Of a stretch of 64,000 nt of DNA, positions 24,982-34,294 are shown piece by piece (position 1 is the first letter of the stretch; every line of letters begins with the position of its first letter). A program made the translations under genes and the position numbers. A model generated the notes under the pieces. The model did no database searches, was not told the DNA's origin, and saw only the letters and a program-made list of their open reading frames with translations. Source of the stretch: Pseudomonas oryzihabitans NBRC 102199 (GTDB taxonomy: Bacteria; Pseudomonadota; Gammaproteobacteria; Pseudomonadales; Pseudomonadaceae); the NCBI RefSeq assembly GCF_000730625.1, contig NZ_BBIT01000020.1, forward strand, positions 122,507-186,506. The letters are read 5' to 3'.

Positions 24982-26292
24982 ATGCACCCCGAATCCGTCC
25001 TCATTCGCCGGATCACGCACAAGCTGATTCCCTTTCTCGTCCTGCTCTATCTGGTCGCCTACATCGACCGCTCTGCCGTGGGCTTCGCCAAGCTGCACAT
25101 GGGCGCCGACGTCGGCATCGGCGACGCTGCCTACGGCCTCGGTGCCGGCCTGTTCTTTATCGGTTACTTCCTCTTCGAGGTACCCAGCAACCTGCTGCTG
25201 GAGCGCTTCGGTGCCCGGCGCTGGTTCGCCCGCATCCTGATCACCTGGGGCGCCATCACCATGGGCATGGCCTTCGTCCAGGGTCCCACCAGTTTCTATG
25301 TCATGCGCTTCCTGCTGGGGGTGGCCGAGGCCGGCTTCTTTCCCGGGGTGCTCTACTACCTCACCCAGTGGTTCCCGGTGCGTCACCGCGGCAAGATCAT
25401 GGGGCTGTTCATCCTCTCCCAACCCATCGCCATGCTGGTGACGGGGCCGCTGTCGGGCATGCTGCTGCAACTGGATGGCGCGCTCGGCCTGCACGGCTGG
25501 CAGTGGCTGTTCCTTTGCATCGGCGCGCCGGCGGTGCTGCTGGCCTGGCCGACCCTGACCCGGCTGCCGGATGGTCCGCAACAGGTCGCCTGGCTGAATG
25601 CCGAGGAAAAGCGCTGGCTGGCCACGGAGCTGGAAAAGGACCTGCACCTCTTCGACCAGACCCGCCATGGCAACCCCCTGCATGCGCTCAAGGACCGCCG
25701 GGTGCTGCTGCTGGCGCTCTACTATCTGCCGGTGACCCTGAGCATCTATGGCCTGGGGCTGTGGCTGCCGACGCTGATCCACCAGTTCGGCGGCAGCGAT
25801 CTCACCACCGGCTTCATCTCGGCGATCCCCTATGCCTTCGGCATTCTCGGCCTGCTCATCGTGCCGCGCAGTTCGGATCGCCTGGGCGATCGCTACGGTC
25901 ACCTGGCGGTGCTCTATGCCGTGGGCGCCCTGGCCATGGCCGGCAGCGCCTGGTTCGGCACCGCCGTGCTGCAACTGGCGGCGCTGTCGGTCGTGGCCTT
26001 CTGCCTGTTTTCCCTTACCGCGCTGTTCTGGACCCTGCCCGGACGCTTCTTCGCCGGGGCCAGTGCCGCCGCCGGCATCGCCCTGATCAATTCGGTGGGC
26101 AACCTCGGCGGCTATCTCGGCCCCTATGGCATCGGCGCGCTCAAGGCGGCGACCGGGACCCTGGCCTCGGGTCTCTATCTGCTGGCCGCGGTGCTGGTGT
26201 TTGGCCTCCTGCTGACCGGCATCGTCTACACCCGCCTGGAGCGCAAGAACCGTCGGGAAGAGGGTTACGCCGCGGAGCGTTCCGCCGGCTGA
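24982..26292 (+). CDS. MFS transporter, anion:cation symporter (sugar-acid) type
   Basis: 436 residues with 12 predicted membrane helices. The N-terminus (RRITHKLIPFLVLLYLVAYI DRSAVGFAKL, not quoted further) and GYFLFEVPSNLLLERFGARRW are the ACS-family signature shared by galactonate, glucarate and phthalate carriers. GGAG is 7 bases before the ATG. It is divergent from the DgoR-like regulator, so galactonate, arabonate or a similar sugar acid is the likely cargo. Its 3' end overlaps the convergent second MFS gene by 28 bases. Confidence 0.87.
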   Translation: MHPESVLIRRITHKLIPFLVLLYLVAYIDRSAVGFAKLHMGADVGIGDAAYGLGAGLFFIGYFLFEVPSNLLLERFGARRWFARILITWGAITMGMAFVQGPTSFYVMRFLLGVAEAGFFPGVLYYLTQWFPVRHRGKIMGLFILSQPIAMLVTGPLSGMLLQLDGALGLHGWQWLFLCIGAPAVLLAWPTLTRLPDGPQQVAWLNAEEKRWLATELEKDLHLFDQTRHGNPLHALKDRRVLLLALYYLPVTLSIYGLGLWLPTLIHQFGGSDLTTGFISAIPYAFGILGLLIVPRSSDRLGDRYGHLAVLYAVGALAMAGSAWFGTAVLQLAALSVVAFCLFSLTALFWTLPGRFFAGASAAAGIALINSVGNLGGYLGPYGIGALKAATGTLASGLYLLAAVLVFGLLLTGIVYTRLERKNRREEGYAAERSAG

Positions 26293-27545
26293 CGCCCCGG
26301 GCAGGTCTCGGCGGCGAACCAGGCGGCGCCGAGGCAGACCAGATTGGCCACCAGCAGATAGCCGGCCGGCGCCATGCGATCCCCGGTGGCGCCTATCAGC
26401 CAGGTCACCACGATCTGGGCGGTGCCGCCGAAGGCCGCCACCCCCAGCGCATAGACCAGCGAGAAGCCGGTGGCCCGTACCCGCTGCGGAAAGCTTTCCA
26501 CCAGGAGCACGATCAGGGCCGCGCCGCTCATGCCGTGCAAGCCGGAGAGCACGGCCAGGGTCAGCAGGAAGGTGCCCGGGCCGGGTGCCTGGGTGATGAG
26601 TTCCAGCGCCGGATAGAGCAACACCAGCAACAGCAGCCGCGGCAGGATCAGCACGATGCGTCGGCCATAGCGATCGCTGAGCACCCCGCCCAGGATCGAG
26701 CAGACCGCCATGGCCGCGCCCATCACCAGGGTGGCGAGCATGGCGATCCCGGCCGGCAGCTTGAGCTCCACCAGGGCGAAGGTGGTCATGTAATTGAGGA
26801 AATACTGGGTGATGGTGCTGCCGGAGAGGATCAGCAGCCCCAGCAGCAGTGGCCGCCGCTGGGTGGCCAGCACCTCGCCCAGTACCGCGCCGGTGCCCCG
26901 GGTTTCACCGACGTGGGTATCCACCAGGCCGCGACGGATATAGAGACCGATGGGCAGGATCGCCAGGCCCAGCAGGAAGGGCAGACGCCAGCCCCAGGCC
27001 AGCAGTTGCTCCGGTGTCAGCCAGAGCGTCAGGCCATAGCCGATCAGGCCGGCCGCCACCGCGGCCAGGCCCTGGGCCACCACCTGCCAGCAGGCGTAGG
27101 TGCCCCTCTTGTGCAGCGGCGCCGCCTCCAGGATGTAGGTGGTGGCCGGGCCGGCTTCGCCACCCCAGGCCAGGCCCTGCAGCAGCCGGGTCAGCACCAA
27201 CAGGATGGGGGCGGCGATGCCGATCTGCTCGTAGCCCGGCAGCACGGCGATGCCGCCGGTGCCCAGGGCCATCAGCACCATGGTCAGCAGCATCGCCGGC
27301 TTGCGCCCGACCCGGTCGGCCCAGGCGCCGATGAGGATGGCGCCCAGCGGGCGGACGACGAAGCCGACGCCAAAGGTGATGACGCTGGCCATGAGGCTGG
27401 CGAAGGCGTTCTGCGAGGGAAAGAACACCTGGCCGATGAGCACGGCGAAGGTGGCGTAGACGCCGAAGTCGAAGAACTCCACGGCGTTGCCGAGCACCAC
27501 GGCAAAGACGCCCTTGCGGGAGTGGATAGGGCGGGAAGCGGTCAT
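26265..27545 (-). CDS. MFS transporter, metabolite:H+ symporter type
   Basis: 426 residues with 12 membrane helices. VVLGNAVEFFDFGVYATFAV at the N-terminus and RPLGAILIGAWADRVGRKPA mark the MHS family (ShiA, KgtP, ProP, citrate and dicarboxylate carriers). The open frame runs to 27743, but MTASRPIHSRKG at 27545 is the natural family start. Upstream sequence lacks a strong ribosome site. Substrate unknown; an alpha-ketoglutarate or sugar-acid role would suit the block. Confidence 0.82.
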   Translation of the reverse strand: MTASRPIHSRKGVFAVVLGNAVEFFDFGVYATFAVLIGQVFFPSQNAFASLMASVITFGVGFVVRPLGAILIGAWADRVGRKPAMLLTMVLMALGTGGIAVLPGYEQIGIAAPILLVLTRLLQGLAWGGEAGPATTYILEAAPLHKRGTYACWQVVAQGLAAVAAGLIGYGLTLWLTPEQLLAWGWRLPFLLGLAILPIGLYIRRGLVDTHVGETRGTGAVLGEVLATQRRPLLLGLLILSGSTITQYFLNYMTTFALVELKLPAGIAMLATLVMGAAMAVCSILGGVLSDRYGRRIVLILPRLLLLVLLYPALELITQAPGPGTFLLTLAVLSGLHGMSGAALIVLLVESFPQRVRATGFSLVYALGVAAFGGTAQIVVTWLIGATGDRMAPAGYLLVANLVCLGAAWFAAETCPGRQPAERSAA

Positions 27546-27606
27546 GGGTGAGCTATCAGCAGGAGCAGGGCGCGCGCCCGGGAGCGGACGCGCGAAAGGC
27601 ACGGAC

Positions 27607-28227
27607 TCAGTGGGCGAGGTGCAGGCCGCATTCGCGGTTCTCGTCACCCTTGGTGGGATCGAAGTAGTCGAACTCGTTGGGCAGGTCGTGGGCAGTGAGG
27701 TACTGGTAGAGATCCTTGGAGGTCCAGTGCAGCAGCGGCGCAACCTTGATCAGGCCGTCCGGGTTGACGCTGACCGGGTCCATCTGGGCGCGCACCGCGG
27801 TATCGGTGGCACGCAGGGCGGTGAACCAGACCTCGGGCGCCGTCTCGCGCAGGGCGCGGGCGAAGGGTTCCAGCTTGACCTCTTCGGTGAAGGCGGCGTG
27901 GCGCGGATCGTCCAGCCCGGGTACCGGGCCGTCGATGGCCTCGCGGTGGGCGCGCGAGCGCTTGGGCAGGTACGTCACCAGGTTGAGATTCAGCTTGCGC
28001 ACGATCTCGTCGGCGCAGCGGTAGGTGGCGGGGGTGTTGTAGCCACTGTCCATCCAGACCACCGGGATGTCCGGCTTGACCTGGCTGACCAGGTGCAGGA
28101 TCACCGCCTCGAAGGGGCGGAAGTTGGTGGTGACGATGGCGCTTTTACCCAGACCCAGGGCCCAGGCGACGAGCTTTTCGGGGTCGCGGCCGAGGTCGGC
28201 GTTGATGCGGGCGAGATCGAGAGACAT
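27607..28227 (-). CDS. cysH: PAPS/APS reductase family protein (CysH-like), without Fe-S cysteines
   Basis: 206 residues. The adenylyl-sulfate reductase fold is shown by TTNFRPFEAVILHLV (PP-loop), PVVWMDSGYNTPATYR and the C-terminal ECGLH with catalytic Cys200. The CC...CxxC pairs that bind [4Fe-4S] in the APS reductases of most pseudomonads are absent: only Cys200 and the Cys of YRCADE are present. A PAPS-specific, E. coli-like activity is therefore predicted if it works in sulfate assimilation. GGAG precedes the ATG at 28227. It sits beside pabB, as does cysH in related genomes, but a different sulfonucleotide or unrelated substrate is possible. Confidence 0.75.
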   Translation of the reverse strand: MSLDLARINADLGRDPEKLVAWALGLGKSAIVTTNFRPFEAVILHLVSQVKPDIPVVWMDSGYNTPATYRCADEIVRKLNLNLVTYLPKRSRAHREAIDGPVPGLDDPRHAAFTEEVKLEPFARALRETAPEVWFTALRATDTAVRAQMDPVSVNPDGLIKVAPLLHWTSKDLYQYLTAHDLPNEFDYFDPTKGDENRECGLHLAH

Positions 28228-28275
28228 GGCGGACTCCAGCCGGGTAAGGGATGGGGCCATGGTAGCAAAGCCGGA

Positions 28276-29619
28276 TCAGCTGTGGGCTGCCAGCGTCTCC
28301 AGCAGCACTCGCACCTTGGCCAGGGATTCGGCGTATTCGTCGGCCCAGTGCGAGTCCATGACGATGCCGCCGCCGCCCCAGCAACTGAGCACGCCGTCTT
28401 CGGCGAGCAGGCTGCGGATCAGGATGGAGCTGTCGCTCTCGCCGCGCACGTCCAGATAGAGCAGCGAGCCGCAGTAGGGGCCGCGGCGGGTCTCTTCCAG
28501 CTCGTCGATGATCTGCATGGCGCGGATCTTCGGCGCCCCGGTGATGGAGCCACCGGGAAAGCTGCCGGCCAGGAGATCCAGGGCGTCCAGCCCTGCGGCC
28601 AGTTCGCCGGTGACGGCGCTGACCAGGTGATGGACGTTGGGATAGCTCTCCAGGGCGAACAACTCGGGCACCCGTACCGAGCCGATCCGGCAGCTGCGCC
28701 CCAGGTCGTTGCGTAGCAGGTCGACGATCATCAGATTCTCGGCGCGATCCTTGGGGCTGGCCAGCAGGGCACGGGCTTCGGCGGCATCGGCACCGGCCTC
28801 GGCGCGCCTTGGCCGAGTGCCCTTGATCGGTCGCGTTTCCACCTGACCGCGGCTGACCCGCAGAAAGCGCTCCGGTGAATGGCTGAGCAGGGCGCCGCGC
28901 TCCAGCGCCAGATAGCCGGAGAAGGGCGTCGGGCAGGCCGCGCGCAGCGCCTGGTAGGCGGTCCAGGCCGATCCCTGGAAGGGCGCGCGAAAGCGCTGGG
29001 CGAAGTTGACCTGATAGCAGTCGCCGGCGGCGATATAGGCCTGGATGGCCTCGATGCGCTGGCGATAGGTGGACTCGTCGATATCGGCGACGAAGGGGGC
29101 GGTCAGCCGGAAGCCTTCGGCCTCGGGCGCCGCCCCGGCGTCGAACAGGGCGATCAGTCGCTGGCGTTCCCCTGCGTCCAGCGCCGGATGGCAGACCAGC
29201 TGGCTGGTCCGCGCCTGGTGATCGCTGATCAGCGCCCAGGCATAGAGGCCCAGGCGGCTATCGGGCAGTTGCAGATCGGCGTGGGCGCCGTCTGGCAGCC
29301 GTTCCAAGCGCCGGCCGAAGTCATAGCCGAGATAGCCCAGCAGGCCACCGGCGAAGGGCAGGTCTGCGCCTTCAGGCAGGTCGGCGCGACCCAGGCTGGC
29401 CAGGGCGGCGCGCGTCCGCGCGAAAAAGGCGCGACCCGTCTCGCCGGAAGCGGGTTGCAGCACCTGCAGTGGCCAGGCCGCCATGAGGTCGTAGCGACCC
29501 CGCTCGGCCACTGGCCGCCCCGAATCCAGCAGCACCGCGCCGGGCTCGCCGTGCAGCAGGGCGAAACGCGCCGTGGGATCGGCGTGGTAGGGCAGGGGAT
29601 GCAGGTGGCAGAGGGGCAT
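28276..29619 (-). CDS. pabB: Aminodeoxychorismate synthase component I
   Basis: 447 residues, the size of stand-alone PabB. The chorismate-binding domain shows PIKGTRPRR with the PabB-type lysine, DRAENLMIVDLLRNDLGR and FPGGSITGAPKIRAM. It adds ammonia from PabA to chorismate to make 4-amino-4-deoxychorismate for folate. Component I of anthranilate synthase is the alternative, but the Lys in PIKGT and the short N-terminus favour PabB. No PabA or PabC is adjacent. Confidence 0.92.
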   Translation of the reverse strand: MPLCHLHPLPYHADPTARFALLHGEPGAVLLDSGRPVAERGRYDLMAAWPLQVLQPASGETGRAFFARTRAALASLGRADLPEGADLPFAGGLLGYLGYDFGRRLERLPDGAHADLQLPDSRLGLYAWALISDHQARTSQLVCHPALDAGERQRLIALFDAGAAPEAEGFRLTAPFVADIDESTYRQRIEAIQAYIAAGDCYQVNFAQRFRAPFQGSAWTAYQALRAACPTPFSGYLALERGALLSHSPERFLRVSRGQVETRPIKGTRPRRAEAGADAAEARALLASPKDRAENLMIVDLLRNDLGRSCRIGSVRVPELFALESYPNVHHLVSAVTGELAAGLDALDLLAGSFPGGSITGAPKIRAMQIIDELEETRRGPYCGSLLYLDVRGESDSSILIRSLLAEDGVLSCWGGGGIVMDSHWADEYAESLAKVRVLLETLAAHS

Positions 29620-29700
29620 GGCGAGGTCGGCTGGGAAGGACGGCGCGCTAGTGTAGCGAACCGCCTCTGGTGGAGCGAGATACAGGCTGTCACAGCTGGA

Positions 29701-29710
29701 TTGTCGACAA
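29701..29710. promoter_or_regulatory. Candidate PrpR operator 1 (TTGTCGACAA)
   Basis: 10-bp perfect palindrome upstream of the GntR regulator gene. Its core TGTCGACA (29702-29709) recurs at 29765-29772, exactly 63 bases (six helical turns) downstream. Confidence 0.6.
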
Positions 29711-29764
29711 AGATTGACTGGAAAGGCGTTCAGGCGTAGTTATTCAGCCCATAAACACAAAAGG

Positions 29765-29772
29765 TGTCGACA
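29765..29772. promoter_or_regulatory. Candidate PrpR operator 2 (TGTCGACA)
   Basis: TGTCGACA directly abuts the ATG of the regulator gene and overlaps its leader. With operator 1 it could form a loop or a paired site for autoregulation of the prp operon. Confidence 0.55.
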
Positions 29773-30474
29773 ATGATCGATAGCCCCCTCCAGGCCGAAG
29801 CGCCCGAGACCGACAGTGGGACCCTCTCCGAGCAGGTGTTCCGCCGGATCCGCGAGGCCATCGTCCGCGGTGACGTGGCGCCGGGCAGCAAGATTTCCGA
29901 GCCCGAGCTGGCGCGCACCTATGGCATCAGCCGTGGGCCGCTGCGCGAAGCCATCCATCGTCTGGAAGGCCAGCGCCTGGTGGTGCGGGTGCCCCATGCC
30001 GGCGCCCGGGTCGCCGCCCTGAGCCTGGCCGAACTGGTCGAACTCTACGAAATCCGCGAATCCCTCGAAGGCATGGCCTGCCGCCTGGCGGCCGAGCGGC
30101 TCACGCCCCAGGGCATCGACGAATTGCGCCAGCTGCTGGATACCCACGAACGCGATCCGGCGTTCCAGGCCGGCACCGGCTACTACCTGCAGGAAGGCGA
30201 CCACGACTTCCACTACCGCATCATCCAGGCCAGCGGCAACGGCATGCTGGTGCGGCTGCTCTGCGGCGAGCTCTATCACCTGGTGCGCATGTACCGACTC
30301 AAGGTCTCGGCCATCCCCAATCGTCCGCGCCAGGCCTTCGCCGAGCACCACCGCATCCTCGATGCCCTGGCCGAGGGCGACGGCGAACTGGCCGAGCTGC
30401 TGATGCGCCGCCACATCGCCGCTTCCAAACGCAATCTGCAGCACCATCCCCTAGTCCAAGCTCAGTCGAGGTAA
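29773..30474 (+). CDS. prpR: GntR/FCD regulator of the methylcitrate operon
   Basis: 233 residues: wHTH ([20 protein letters not shown] at about 45-65) and FCD effector domain ([32 protein letters not shown]). It is the first gene before prpB, 4 bases apart, the Pseudomonas arrangement in which this GntR protein represses prp genes; it is unrelated to the sigma-54 type PrpR of enterics. The ATG at 29773 follows AAAGG by 9 bases; the in-frame GTG at 29764 is too close to it. Confidence 0.85.
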   Translation: MIDSPLQAEAPETDSGTLSEQVFRRIREAIVRGDVAPGSKISEPELARTYGISRGPLREAIHRLEGQRLVVRVPHAGARVAALSLAELVELYEIRESLEGMACRLAAERLTPQGIDELRQLLDTHERDPAFQAGTGYYLQEGDHDFHYRIIQASGNGMLVRLLCGELYHLVRMYRLKVSAIPNRPRQAFAEHHRILDALAEGDGELAELLMRRHIAASKRNLQHHPLVQAQSR

Positions 30475-30478
30475 CGCC

Positions 30479-31366
30479 ATGCCTGCCGTCAGTCCCGGCC
30501 AGAAATTCCGCGCCGCCGTCGCCGCCGAACGCCCGCTGCAGGTGGTCGGCACCCTCAACGCCAATCATGCGCTGCTGGCCAAGCGCGCCGGCTTCCAGGC
30601 CATCTACCTGTCCGGCGGCGGGGTCGCGGCCGGCTCCCTGGGGCTGCCGGACCTGGGCATCAGCGGCCTGGAAGACGTGCTGATCGACGTCCGCCGCATC
30701 ACCGATGTCTGCGACCTACCGCTGCTGGTGGACGTCGACACCGGCTTCGGCGCCTCGGCCTTCAACGTGGCCCGCACCACCCGTGCCCTGATCAAGGCCG
30801 GCGCGGCGGCCATGCACATCGAGGATCAGGTCGGCGCCAAGCGCTGCGGTCATCGGCCGGGCAAGGAGATCGTCAGCCAGCAGGAGATGGTCGACCGCAT
30901 CAAGGCCGCGGTGGATGCCCGCACCGATGCGGACTTCGTCATCATGGCGCGCACCGACGCCCTGGCGGTGGAAGGCCTGCAGGCCGCCATCGACCGCGCC
31001 TGCGCCTGCGTCGAGGCCGGCGCCGACATGATCTTTCCCGAGGCCATTACCGAGCTGCCCATGTACCGCCAGTTCGCCCAGGCGGTGGGGGTTCCGATCC
31101 TGGCCAACATCACCGAATTCGGCGCCACGCCGCTGTTCACCACCGAAGAACTGGCCGGGGCCGATGTCGGCCTGGTGCTCTATCCATTGTCGGCCTTCCG
31201 CGCGGCCAATCGCGCCGCCGAAAACGTCTATACGGCGATCCGCCGCGACGGCAGCCAGCAGGCGGTGGTCGACACCATGCAGACCCGCGCCGAACTCTAT
31301 GACCGCATCGACTATCACCGCTACGAGGACCAGCTGGATCGCCTGTTCCAACAACAGAAACACTGA
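30479..31366 (+). CDS. prpB: 2-methylisocitrate lyase
   Basis: 295 residues. KRCGH at 121-125 with catalytic Cys123, [20 protein letters not shown] around the Mg2+-binding Asp residues, and the C-terminal [15 protein letters not shown] are PrpB features. It cleaves 2-methylisocitrate to pyruvate and succinate in the 2-methylcitrate cycle for propionyl-CoA. The gene follows the regulator by four bases, GAGG overlapping its end. Confidence 0.95.
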   Translation: MPAVSPGQKFRAAVAAERPLQVVGTLNANHALLAKRAGFQAIYLSGGGVAAGSLGLPDLGISGLEDVLIDVRRITDVCDLPLLVDVDTGFGASAFNVARTTRALIKAGAAAMHIEDQVGAKRCGHRPGKEIVSQQEMVDRIKAAVDARTDADFVIMARTDALAVEGLQAAIDRACACVEAGADMIFPEAITELPMYRQFAQAVGVPILANITEFGATPLFTTEELAGADVGLVLYPLSAFRAANRAAENVYTAIRRDGSQQAVVDTMQTRAELYDRIDYHRYEDQLDRLFQQQKH

Positions 31367-31421
31367 CGCTCCACCCTGAACGCCCGCTTTTTCGCACAAC
31401 AACTCCAAGAGGAGCGAGACG

Positions 31422-32549
31422 ATGGCAGACAGTAAAACCCTCGGCGGCGCCGGCCTGCGTGGCCAGGTCGCCGGCCGGACCGCGCTTTGCACCGTCGGCA
31501 AGACCGGCGCCGGCCTCACCTACCGGGGCTACGACATCCGTGAGTTGGCCGCCGGGGCCGACTTCGAGGAAGTCGCCCACCTGTTGCTCTATGGCGAGCT
31601 GCCGACGCAAGCGCAACTGGACGCCTATCGCCAGCGCCTGGCGGCCCTGCGCGACCTGCCGCAGCCGCTCAAGGAAGGCCTGGAGCGCATCCCCGCCAGC
31701 GCCCACCCCATGGACGTGATGCGTACCGGCGCCTCCCTGCTGGGCACCCTGGAGCCGGAGCACAGCTTCGCCGACCAGCAGCAGGTGGCCGATCGCCTGC
31801 TCGGCGCCTTTCCGGCGATCCTGCTCTACTGGCACCACTTCAGCCAGAGCGGCACCCGCATCGACTGCACGAGCGACGCCCCAGACATCGCCAGCCACTT
31901 CCTCACCCTGTTGCACGGCAAGGCGCCCAGCGAGTTGCATGCCCGGGTGATGAACGTCTCGCTGATCCTCTATGCCGAGCACGAATTCAACGCCTCCACC
32001 TTTACCGCCCGGGTCTGCGCCTCGACGCTGTCGGATCTCTATTCCTGCGTCACCGGCGCCATCGGCTCCCTGCGCGGCCCGCTGCATGGCGGCGCCAACG
32101 AGGCGGCGATGGCGTTGATCGAGCGCTTCGCCTCGCCCGAGGAGGCGGTCACCGGCCTCAAGCAGATGCTCGAACGCAAGGAAAAGGTGATGGGCTTCGG
32201 CCACGCCATCTACCGCGACAGCGATCCGCGCAACGAGGTGATCAAGGACTATGCCCGGCAACTGGCGGCGGAGGTGGGCGACAGCGTGCTGTTCCCGGTC
32301 TCGGAAGCCATCGATCGCACCATGAAGGAAGAGAAGGGGTTGTTCCCCAACGCCGACTTCTACCACGCCTCGGCCTACCACTTCCTCGGCATTCCGACGC
32401 CGCTGTTCACCCCGATCTTCGTCTGCTCGCGGACGGCCGGCTGGTGCGCCCACGTCTTCGAGCAGCGCGCCGATAACCGCATCATCCGCCCCAGCGCGGA
32501 TTACATCGGTGTCGAGCAGCGGCCGTTCACCCCCATCGCCAATCGTTGA
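31422..32549 (+). CDS. prpC: 2-methylcitrate synthase
   Basis: 375 residues, the compact citrate synthase type. Catalytic residues are the His of GPLHGGANE, the His of VMGFGHAIYR and the Asp of PNADFYHAS. It condenses propionyl-CoA with oxaloacetate. GAGGAG lies 6 bases before the ATG. In other pseudomonads acnD and prpF come next; here a REP cluster and then prpD follow. Confidence 0.95.
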   Translation: MADSKTLGGAGLRGQVAGRTALCTVGKTGAGLTYRGYDIRELAAGADFEEVAHLLLYGELPTQAQLDAYRQRLAALRDLPQPLKEGLERIPASAHPMDVMRTGASLLGTLEPEHSFADQQQVADRLLGAFPAILLYWHHFSQSGTRIDCTSDAPDIASHFLTLLHGKAPSELHARVMNVSLILYAEHEFNASTFTARVCASTLSDLYSCVTGAIGSLRGPLHGGANEAAMALIERFASPEEAVTGLKQMLERKEKVMGFGHAIYRDSDPRNEVIKDYARQLAAEVGDSVLFPVSEAIDRTMKEEKGLFPNADFYHASAYHFLGIPTPLFTPIFVCSRTAGWCAHVFEQRADNRIIRPSADYIGVEQRPFTPIANR

Positions 32550-32555
32550 TTGTTT

Positions 32556-32671
32556 GATCGCGGCCATGGGTCGCTCCTACAAGGGCGGGAGCGTCCTGTA
32601 GGAGCGGCCCATGGCCGCGATGAACCTAACCCCGTACAGCGGCCGCATCGGCAGACCGCCATGACCGCGAT
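32556..32671. repeat. REP family 2 cluster between prpC and prpD
   Basis: An inverted unit (32556-32580, GATCGCGGCCATGGGTCGCT + CCTAC), a direct unit (32598-32621, GTAGGAGCGGCCCATGGCCG + CGAT) and a degenerate third (32634-32671, GTACAGCGGCCGCATCGGCA...). The first two form a head-to-head pair that folds into a long cruciform or mRNA stem. Such structures can stabilise the upstream mRNA and lower distal expression. Confidence 0.8.
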
Positions 32672-32695
32672 AAGACGCTATATAAAGGAACCTCC

Positions 32696-34180
32696 ATGAG
32701 CGCCAACGTCGATCTCAACAACCGACCCGATTACGACCAGGTCATCCAGGACCTGGCCGATTACGTGCTGACCTACCAGGTCACCTCCCGCGAGGCCCTG
32801 GACACCGCCCGCAACTGCCTGATGGACACCCTCGGCTGCGGCCTGCTGTCCCTGCGTTTCCCCGAGTGCACCAAGCTGCTCGGCCCCCAGGTGGAGGGCA
32901 CCGTGGTGCCCCAGGGCGCGCGGGTGCCGGGCACCAGCTATCGCCTGGACCCGGTCAAGGCCGCCTGGGACATCGGCTGCATCATTCGCTGGCTGGACTA
33001 CAACGACACCTGGCTGGCCGCCGAGTGGGGCCATCCCTCCGACAACCTGGGTGCCATCCTGGCGGTGGCCGACCACCTCTCCCAGCGCCGCGTGGCCCAG
33101 GGCGAAGCGCCCCTGACGATGCGCGAGGTGCTGGAGGCTATGGTCATGGCCCACGAGATCCAGGGCGTCTTCGCCCTGGAGAACTCCTTCAACCGCGTCG
33201 GTCTGGACCACGTCTTCCTGGTCAAGCTGGCCTCCACCGCGGTCAGCGCCAAGCTGATGGGCGCCAACCGCGAGCAACTGCTGGCGGCGCTGTCCCACGC
33301 CTTCGTCGATGGCCAGGCGCTGCGCACCTATCGCCATGCACCCAATGCCGGCAGCCGCAAGTCCTGGGCCGCCGGTGATGCCTCGAGCCGCGGGGTGCGC
33401 CTGGCCGACATCGCCCTGCGTGGGGAGATGGGCATCCCGGGCGTGCTCAGCGCGCCCCAGTGGGGCTTCTACGACGTGCTGTTCAGCCACACCAACAAGG
33501 ATCTGGCCACCAAGCCGGCGGACCAGCGTCAGTTCAGCTTTCCCCAGGGCTTCGGCAGCTACGTGATGGAAAACGTGCTGTTCAAGATCAGCTTCCCGGC
33601 GGAATTCCATGCCCAGACCGCCGCCGAAGCCGCGGTGATCCTGCACCCCCAGGTGCGCGACCGCGTCGACCAGATCGAGAAGATCGTGGTGACCACCCAC
33701 GAATCGGCCATCCGCATCATCTCCAAGCAGGGCCCCATGGCCAACGCCGCCGACCGCGACCACTGCCTGCAGTACATGATCGCCGTGCCGCTGCTGTTCG
33801 GCGACCTGGTCGCCGAGCACTACGAGGACGCCTTCCACCAGGCGCATCCGCGCATCGACCAGCTGCGCGAGAAGATGGAGATCGTCGAGGACGAGCGCTA
33901 CAGCCGCGAATACCTGGAAGCCGACAAGAGATCCATCGCCAATGCCCTGCAGGTGTTCTTCACCGATGGCAGCAGCACCGAGAAGATCGCCGTGGAATAT
34001 CCCATCGGCCATCGCCGGCGCCGCGAAGAGGGCATTCCGCTGCTGGAGCGCAAATTCCAGAGCAACCTGGCCACGCGCTTCCCGGCCGGTCGCTGCGCCC
34101 AGATCTTCGCGCTGTGCAAGGATCAGGCAGGCCTGGAAGCCACCCCGGTGCATCGCTTCGTGGACCTGTTCGTGCTGTAA
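32696..34180 (+). CDS. prpD: 2-methylcitrate dehydratase PrpD
   Basis: 494 residues of the MmgE/PrpD family. [41 protein letters not shown](D) and [20 protein letters not shown] are characteristic blocks. The cofactor-free enzyme dehydrates 2-methylcitrate to 2-methyl-cis-aconitate, which an aconitase must rehydrate. AAGGA stands 8 bases before the ATG. With acnD and prpF missing from the operon, PrpD plus a house-keeping aconitase should carry the step, as in E. coli. Confidence 0.94.
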   Translation: MSANVDLNNRPDYDQVIQDLADYVLTYQVTSREALDTARNCLMDTLGCGLLSLRFPECTKLLGPQVEGTVVPQGARVPGTSYRLDPVKAAWDIGCIIRWLDYNDTWLAAEWGHPSDNLGAILAVADHLSQRRVAQGEAPLTMREVLEAMVMAHEIQGVFALENSFNRVGLDHVFLVKLASTAVSAKLMGANREQLLAALSHAFVDGQALRTYRHAPNAGSRKSWAAGDASSRGVRLADIALRGEMGIPGVLSAPQWGFYDVLFSHTNKDLATKPADQRQFSFPQGFGSYVMENVLFKISFPAEFHAQTAAEAAVILHPQVRDRVDQIEKIVVTTHESAIRIISKQGPMANAADRDHCLQYMIAVPLLFGDLVAEHYEDAFHQAHPRIDQLREKMEIVEDERYSREYLEADKRSIANALQVFFTDGSSTEKIAVEYPIGHRRRREEGIPLLERKFQSNLATRFPAGRCAQIFALCKDQAGLEATPVHRFVDLFVL

Positions 34181-34186
34181 ATGGAA

Positions 34187-34238
34187 GAGGCGACTCGCTC
34201 GATCCGGGAGGGCCATCCAGGATCAGGCGAGTCGCCTC
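34187..34238. terminator. Inverted repeat after prpD
   Basis: GAGGCGACTCGC (34187-34198) and GCGAGTCGCCTC (34227-34238) form a perfect 12-bp stem around a 28-base loop, starting 7 bases past the prpD stop. No T-run follows, so it may act as an mRNA 3' end stabiliser rather than an intrinsic terminator. Confidence 0.5.
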
Positions 34239-34294
34239 GAAGGTGGGGCAGGGCGCGGCGGGTGGTCAGCTACCCGTCGCGCCCTTTTTCATGG

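Noticed and set aside
25368..27551. 727-codon open frame on the plus strand
   Set aside because: Runs out of frame through one MFS gene and antisense through the other; composition is a shadow of membrane-protein codons.
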